Part shown: positions 35,994 to 40,095 of the stretch, piece after piece
Numbering within the stretch: the first letter of the stretch is position 1
How the letters are laid out: the number at the start of each line of letters is the position of its first letter
From: a virus
DNA: 40,095 nt
Virus record (IMG/VR): IMGVR_UViG_3300022871_000041
Coordinates: 1 to 40,095 of that record
Reading direction: 5' to 3' (one strand)
Made by a program: the position numbers and the translations under genes
Notes under the pieces: generated by a model
Seen by the model: only the letters and a program-made list of their open reading frames with translations
Told to the model about the DNA's origin: nothing
Databases searched by the model: none

Positions 35994-36815
35994 ATGAAGT
36001 GTTATTATCATAATGATATGGATGGACATTGTGCTGGAGCAATAATTAAAGATGCTTTTCCAGCTTGTGAAATGATTGAAATGAGCTATGACAAAATTTT
36101 TGATTGGAATGTTGTAACAAAAGGTGAAATGGTATTTATGGTAGATTTTTGTTTACAACCTTTCAGTGATATGATTAAACTTAAAGGAATGTGTGATCTT
36201 GTGTGGATAGATCATCATATAACAGCAATAAATGATTATATTAAAAGCGGTGAAGATATTTTAGGAATGTTGGGTACAGATAAAGCTGGATGTGAACTTA
36301 CTTGGGAATATATTCATAATAAAAAATTACCACAAGCTGTTGAATTAATTGGAAGATATGATGTGTGGGATCATTCGGATAAAAAAACAATACCATTTCA
36401 ATATGGTATGAAATCTTTTAATACTATACCAGATAATCAAGAAATTTGGAAAGAATTATTTAAGTCGGATAAAATGATTGATAGCATATGTTTTAAAGGT
36501 AAATCAATACTATCATATATAGAAAAAGAAAATGAAGTATTGATAGATAGTTCAGCATACTTTATTAATATTGAAGGATATAAAGCAGTTGTATTAAATG
36601 TTTTATATAAAAATTCACAAGTATTTGATTCTGTTAAAGATGATTATGATATTATGATATGTTATGGATATACCGGTAATTTATGGACTATATCATTATA
36701 TACTACCAAAGATGATATAGATGTTTCAATTATAGCAAAGAAATATGGAGGTGGTGGGCATCATAATGCAGCTGGATGTCAAGTACATGATATAGGATTT
36801 TTATTAAATGAATAA
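35994..36815 (+). CDS. DHH/DHHA1-family phosphoesterase
   Basis: A 273-residue enzyme with HNDMDGHCAG (7-16), VWIDHHITA (DHH, about 73-81) and a C-terminal DHHA1 signature YGGGGHHNAAG. Family members are nano-RNases or oligonucleotide phosphodiesterases such as NrnA. Start at 35994 behind AAGGAGAGAT. It may recycle short RNA or DNA pieces during infection. Confidence 0.88.
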   Translation: MKCYYHNDMDGHCAGAIIKDAFPACEMIEMSYDKIFDWNVVTKGEMVFMVDFCLQPFSDMIKLKGMCDLVWIDHHITAINDYIKSGEDILGMLGTDKAGCELTWEYIHNKKLPQAVELIGRYDVWDHSDKKTIPFQYGMKSFNTIPDNQEIWKELFKSDKMIDSICFKGKSILSYIEKENEVLIDSSAYFINIEGYKAVVLNVLYKNSQVFDSVKDDYDIMICYGYTGNLWTISLYTTKDDIDVSIIAKKYGGGGHHNAAGCQVHDIGFLLNE

Positions 36816-37122
36816 TAAATATGGTGCTTCACAATATTGTCCTGTATGTAATGGTTATAATATAAGTGGTTTGAAATTACCTGAAGAATGTGTATGGTGT
36901 AATCCTTATCTATTAAAAACGATTATGACCATAAAAGAAGCAATAGAAATAGCATGTAAAGAACCAACCTTACTTGATGCTTTATCATGGATATGTATTT
37001 GGGAATCTGAAAGAGTTGTTAAACAAGCTAAAAGAGGATTAAGAGGTCCAGATGGTCAAGGTTGGGACACTTGTTTTAAGTTTTGTTTAAATGAAGTGAT
37101 GATAAAATATAAAACAAAATAA
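36808..37122 (+). CDS. Conserved phage protein with zinc ribbon
   Basis: A 104-residue protein with YCPVCNG and CVWC (a split zinc site) and then EPTLLDALSWICIWESERVVKQAKRG and DTCFKFCLNEV. The second part is a recognisable small conserved phage family of unknown function. Overlaps the DHH gene by 8 bases. Confidence 0.7.
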   Translation: MNNKYGASQYCPVCNGYNISGLKLPEECVWCNPYLLKTIMTIKEAIEIACKEPTLLDALSWICIWESERVVKQAKRGLRGPDGQGWDTCFKFCLNEVMIKYKTK

Positions 37123-37141
37123 ATTTTAATGGAGATAGTAT

Positions 37142-37966
37142 ATGGAATGTAAGATTGTAAGTGAAGTTGGAATAAATCATAATGGTGATATGAATGCTGC
37201 TAAAGATCTTATTGATATGTCAGCATTGTGTGGTATAAAGTATGTTAAGTTTCAAAAAAGGGATATTAATGAATGTTATACCGCTGAGTTTTTAGATTCA
37301 CCAAGAGAAAGCTCTTATGGTACTACTCAGAGAGACCAAAAGGAAGGAATAGAGTTTGGTAAAGATGAATATGATGAAATAGACAAATATTGTAAAGATA
37401 AAAATATGCAATGGTTTGCAAGTCCTTGGGACCTTAAATCTGTTAACTTTTTATCTCAGTATGATATACCATACATTAAAATACCATCAGCTCTTATAAC
37501 AAACAGTCCTTTATTACAGAGTATTAAAAAGACTAATATACCTGTTATAATAAGTACTGGTATGTCAACTAAAGAAGAAGTTGACGGCTGTATAAATGTT
37601 TTAGGTGATCAGATAAAATATATCTTAGCTTGCACATCTACATATCCTACAGCATTAGAAGAAATGAATATGTCTTTTATTAATACTTTAAGAAAGGAAT
37701 ACGGTACAAAATATAAGATAGGGTTTTCTAATCATCATCCAGGAGTATTTTTTAGTGCGGTATCTATAGTGTATGGTGCTGAAATGATTGAAGTTCATAT
37801 AACATTGGATAGATCAATGTATGGGTCAGATCAAGCAGCTTCGATAGAACCATCTGGCTTAATGAAACTATCTAAATATGTTAAAGATTTTTGTATAGCA
37901 AGAGGTGATGGTTTATGGACAGTATTTCCAAATGAACAAAAAATAAAAGATAAATTACGAAAATAA
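37142..37966 (+). CDS. NeuB-like nonulosonic acid synthase
   Basis: A 274-residue TIM-barrel enzyme, expected to condense an acylated amino sugar with phosphoenolpyruvate. Motifs: SEVGINHNGDMNAAKDLIDMSALCG, KYVKFQKRD, QWFASPWDLKSVNFL, YIKIPSALITNSPLL, ISTGMSTKEEV, YILACTSTYPTALEEMN, GFSNHHPG and EVHITLDRSMYGSDQAASIEP. It ends right after the barrel. The C-terminal antifreeze-like SAF domain (about 60 residues) of bacterial NeuB is missing. Confidence 0.9.
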   Translation: MECKIVSEVGINHNGDMNAAKDLIDMSALCGIKYVKFQKRDINECYTAEFLDSPRESSYGTTQRDQKEGIEFGKDEYDEIDKYCKDKNMQWFASPWDLKSVNFLSQYDIPYIKIPSALITNSPLLQSIKKTNIPVIISTGMSTKEEVDGCINVLGDQIKYILACTSTYPTALEEMNMSFINTLRKEYGTKYKIGFSNHHPGVFFSAVSIVYGAEMIEVHITLDRSMYGSDQAASIEPSGLMKLSKYVKDFCIARGDGLWTVFPNEQKIKDKLRK

Positions 37967-37972
37967 TTTATC

Positions 37973-38001
37973 TTGACATGACATAATATCTATGATATAT
38001 T
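37973..38001 (+). promoter_or_regulatory. Extended -10 promoter
   Basis: TTGACA, 17-base spacer ending TATGA, TATATT; 27 bases before the gene at 38029. Confidence 0.78.
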
Positions 38002-38028
38002 ATATTAAACAATAAGAAAGGGAAAGAT

Positions 38029-38307
38029 ATGTCAATAAATTTAATAAGTAAAATGAGAACACTTGAAATTGACCATGAACCTGATGGGTGGCCAGCAGTA
38101 CAAATGAAAGATATATCTGAATTATGCGATATGATTGACAAGCAGAAATGGCCTGCAGTAGATTTGCTTGAAAAATATTTGGCAAATTTTCATATCTTAT
38201 TAAAACAAGATAATAAGTGGTGGTTATTTGATATAGATGGTGAAGGAATTGCTTCCGGGAAATCATTGAGATCCTTGCTGTTAAATCTGATATTGGTTGA
38301 TTGTTAA
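38029..38307 (+). CDS. Conserved phage hypothetical protein
   Basis: A 92-residue protein with EPDGWPAVQMKDISELCDMID and WWLFDIDGEGIASGKSLRSLLLNLIL. The DGWPAVQM..LC and GEG..SG.SLR..L.NL patterns are those of a small conserved phage family. AGAAAGGGAAAGAT precedes ATG. Function unknown. Confidence 0.68.
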   Translation: MSINLISKMRTLEIDHEPDGWPAVQMKDISELCDMIDKQKWPAVDLLEKYLANFHILLKQDNKWWLFDIDGEGIASGKSLRSLLLNLILVDC

Positions 38308-38323
38308 TATAAAAGGATAGATA

Positions 38324-38569
38324 ATGACAAAAAATATAATAGAAGGGTTAAAAACATTAGCACCATTTTATAATAATATAGATGGTTATACTGTAGGTGC
38401 AGAACATGATCAAATTTATAGTTATGCAACAGATAAGGCTCTTGATGATGTTACTATAAATCTTATGATATCTCTTGGATGGATTCAAGAATATAATGGT
38501 TTGGATTATAATAAAGATTTTTCTATAGAAGATTATAGGGAATATGAGTCTTGGATTTATTATGTATAA
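38324..38569 (+). CDS. Conserved phage hypothetical protein
   Basis: An 81-residue protein: GLKTLAPFYNNIDGYTVGAEHDQIYSYATDK, then LGWIQEYNGL. The GAEHD..Y.YATD signature recurs in small phage proteins without assigned function. AAAAGGATAGATA precedes ATG. Confidence 0.68.
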   Translation: MTKNIIEGLKTLAPFYNNIDGYTVGAEHDQIYSYATDKALDDVTINLMISLGWIQEYNGLDYNKDFSIEDYREYESWIYYV

Positions 38570-38584
38570 AGAAAGGTAAAAGAT

Positions 38585-38866
38585 ATGAATTCATCAATGA
38601 ATGTTGTTTTACTTAGAGATAAAGAAGACTCTACATATAAAAAATATTTAAATATCTTATTATCATGTAAAGAATGTGATATAAATCCACCTGCAGAAGT
38701 TGATAAATATTTTGGTGGTGGTGGTGCATATAATGATCCAGAATATCCACTTGAAATGGATTTTAAACTGAAAGAATGGGGTAATGACTATGTTCAAGGG
38801 TATGAAATAGATATTACAGATTTACCTGAAGGTGTAAAAACAATTAGATTTTATATTTCATATTGA
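38585..38866 (+). CDS. Conserved phage hypothetical protein
   Basis: A 93-residue protein with INPPAEVDKYFGGGGA and EGYEIDITDL-like GYEIDITDLPEGVKTIRFYISY. The P.EV..YFGG..G and LP.GV..IRF patterns are typical of a small phage family. Its last codons hold the next promoter's TTGACA. Confidence 0.68.
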   Translation: MNSSMNVVLLRDKEDSTYKKYLNILLSCKECDINPPAEVDKYFGGGGAYNDPEYPLEMDFKLKEWGNDYVQGYEIDITDLPEGVKTIRFYISY

Positions 38867-38891
38867 CATAACAAAAAATCTATGATATTAT
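38863..38891 (+). promoter_or_regulatory. Extended -10 promoter overlapping a gene end
   Basis: TTGACA (its TGA is the upstream stop codon), 17-base spacer ending TATGA, TATTAT; 23 bases before the RNA ligase start. Confidence 0.78.
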
Positions 38892-38914
38892 ATATTAAAC
38901 AATAAGGAGATATT

Positions 38915-39832
38915 ATGTCTGAAGATAAAAAATTTGTTAGATTTTCTGAAATTGAAAATTATAAATATATACCAAAAATTGTAGATAAATATACTGATGA
39001 TATTGATTTAGCAAATGATGTTGAAGAATTTCATATTTCTGAAAAAATTCATGGTTCTTCAATTTGTATAAGCAATAAATACAAAGATGGACCAAGATAC
39101 TTTACACGAAATGGCCATCTTTTACCTACAAAATATAAAGAAGTTATGGACGGGTATGATTGGAAGTCATTTTTTGATCTTAATACTGATATTGACTTTG
39201 CTTATGGTGAGATTGCCGGTCAGGGTATACAAAAAGGTGTAGATTATGGTGATAAAGCTTTTTATATCTTTGATTTTAAAGACAATGAAGGTAAATATCA
39301 TACATTTCAGTATTATACCATTGATATTGCTAGTGAATTTAAACCATTTCAATATGCTCCAGTACATAGTATTGTAAAAACTACATTTAATAAACTTGTA
39401 GAGACTTTAACAGCAAGTCTTGAAGGTGATCAGACTAAAATAGTTTCATTTATTAATCCTATTGAGGGTAACATAATTGAGGGATATGTTGTTAGATGTT
39501 TATCAAGACCTAAATTAACAGGTCTTTCACGATACATTTTCAAAATAAAACATCAAAATTTTGATGAGATGGTAAGAAAACCAAAGAACAAAAAACCAAG
39601 AATTGAATATGATTATAGTGATATAGATCCATATATTAATGAAAATCGTATTCAGTCAGCTATGAGTAAATTTCCTGGATATACAAAAAAACTTATAGGT
39701 GATGTTATGAGGGAGATTGTATTAGATGTTAAGAAAGATTCAGCAAAAGATGATATTGTATGGGAAAAACATTATTCTAAATACATTAACAAACAAGTAC
39801 AAAAGACTGTTATAAAAGAATGTAGTGTATGA
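38915..39832 (+). CDS. RNA ligase, T4 Rnl2 type
   Basis: A 305-residue ATP-dependent RNA ligase. Nucleotidylation motif EKIHGSS with Lys44 (KxHGS), then RNGHLLP, AYGEIAGQGIQKGVDYG (motif III region), IEGYVVRC (motif IV) and IFKIKHQNF (motif V). It seals nicked double-stranded RNA and can repair cut tRNA. It is driven by its own promoter. RtcB at 19188 uses other RNA end chemistry. Confidence 0.88.
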   Translation: MSEDKKFVRFSEIENYKYIPKIVDKYTDDIDLANDVEEFHISEKIHGSSICISNKYKDGPRYFTRNGHLLPTKYKEVMDGYDWKSFFDLNTDIDFAYGEIAGQGIQKGVDYGDKAFYIFDFKDNEGKYHTFQYYTIDIASEFKPFQYAPVHSIVKTTFNKLVETLTASLEGDQTKIVSFINPIEGNIIEGYVVRCLSRPKLTGLSRYIFKIKHQNFDEMVRKPKNKKPRIEYDYSDIDPYINENRIQSAMSKFPGYTKKLIGDVMREIVLDVKKDSAKDDIVWEKHYSKYINKQVQKTVIKECSV

Positions 39833-39872
39833 TAAAGAGAATTAATAAATATGTAGTTATAAAAGGTATAAT

Positions 39873-40095
39873 ATGATAAGCAAAAAATTATTAAAAGAAA
39901 TACAAGATAATCAAAGAGATGAATTACACAGACTTTATCAAAGAATGCAAGATTTAGAAAATAAAACAGGTAAACTTAAATCAAATCAATCTATTCTTTA
40001 TCAAAGAATGCAAGATTTAGAAAATAAAACAGGTAAACTTAAATCAAATCAATCTATTCTTTTACAAGGAAATTATAAAGAAATAACAACAAAAG
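39873..40095 (+). CDS. Repetitive coiled-coil protein, partial
   Basis: The gene starts at ATG 39873 behind AAAAGGTATAAT and runs off the window. The visible 74 residues are helical and charged, with two identical 21-residue units beginning YQRMQDLENKTGKLKS. It could be a tail-fibre-like or structural coiled coil; too short to say. Confidence 0.6.
   Translation, partial: MISKKLLKEIQDNQRDELHRLYQRMQDLENKTGKLKSNQSILYQRMQDLENKTGKLKSNQSILLQGNYKEITTK
39936..40061 (+). repeat. 63-bp perfect tandem repeat
   Basis: Two identical 63-base units, 39936-39998 and 39999-40061, in frame with the coiled-coil gene. Identity at every third position shows very recent duplication. Confidence 0.9.

Noticed and set aside
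1-40095. CRISPR array
   Set aside because: No regularly spaced short repeats with unique spacers were seen; the repeats present are protein-coding units, tRNAs or the single 107-bp pair.

Overview
This 40-kb window is from a very AT-rich (visibly below 35% GC), lytic-type tailed bacteriophage with T4-like virion genes, probably a large-genome myovirus. The evidence is a family B DNA polymerase fragment, T4 gp13-like and gp14-like neck proteins, a gp17-like large terminase, a T4 Rnl2-type RNA ligase, a freestanding HNH endonuclease, a group I intron, a large tRNA array and a phage-borne tmRNA. The sequence shows Shine-Dalgarno sites of the AAGGA(G) type, sigma70-like promoters and one bacterial lipobox. 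The host cannot be named from this window.

Layout. (1) 1-1002: end of a split DNA polymerase on the + strand. (2) 1010-12350, all on the - strand: a packaging and neck block (gp14-like, gp13-like, a ParB-like/methyltransferase fusion, TerL), then an operon encoding a PrkA-type protein kinase, a YeaH/YhbH-type vWA protein and SpoVR, plus small genes. A divergent promoter pair lies at 12371-12452. (3) 12424-27900, all on the + strand: about 30 tRNA genes with anticodons for all 20 amino acids, a tmRNA with tag ADDYNYALAA, several structured RNAs of unknown type, an HNH endonuclease cassette that splits one tRNA-Asn gene, an rtcB RNA ligase gene interrupted by a group I intron, and many small conserved phage genes. 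Several of these small genes carry in-frame stops or lack a start codon. (4) 27910-37966: a tightly overlapping operon with a 2-hydroxyacid dehydrogenase, an SDR epimerase, a NeuA-like cytidylyltransferase, a GT42-like sialyltransferase candidate, three SAM methyltransferases (one a DNA methylase), a DHH phosphoesterase and a NeuB-like synthase. Small MORN-like 'HR-DGPA' repeat proteins are interspersed. (5) 37973-40095: small conserved genes, an Rnl2-type RNA ligase and the start of a repetitive coiled-coil protein.

How the parts fit. The tRNA array, tmRNA, RtcB, Rnl2-type ligase and possibly the structured RNAs form a translation and RNA-repair arsenal. It would keep translation running when host tRNAs are cut or badly matched to the phage's AT-rich codons. 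NeuB, NeuA and the GT42-like protein suggest synthesis and transfer of a nonulosonic (sialic-like) acid to a phage or host glycan. The repeat-protein genes end in a recurrent '[LI]IPxxMWxI' module. Its DNA also supplies the Shine-Dalgarno site and stop/start overlap for the next gene, so they look like plug-in cassettes. Strong TTGACA-17-TACTTT promoters with an extended -10 recur from 12.4 to 38.9 kb and several lie inside the ends of upstream genes.
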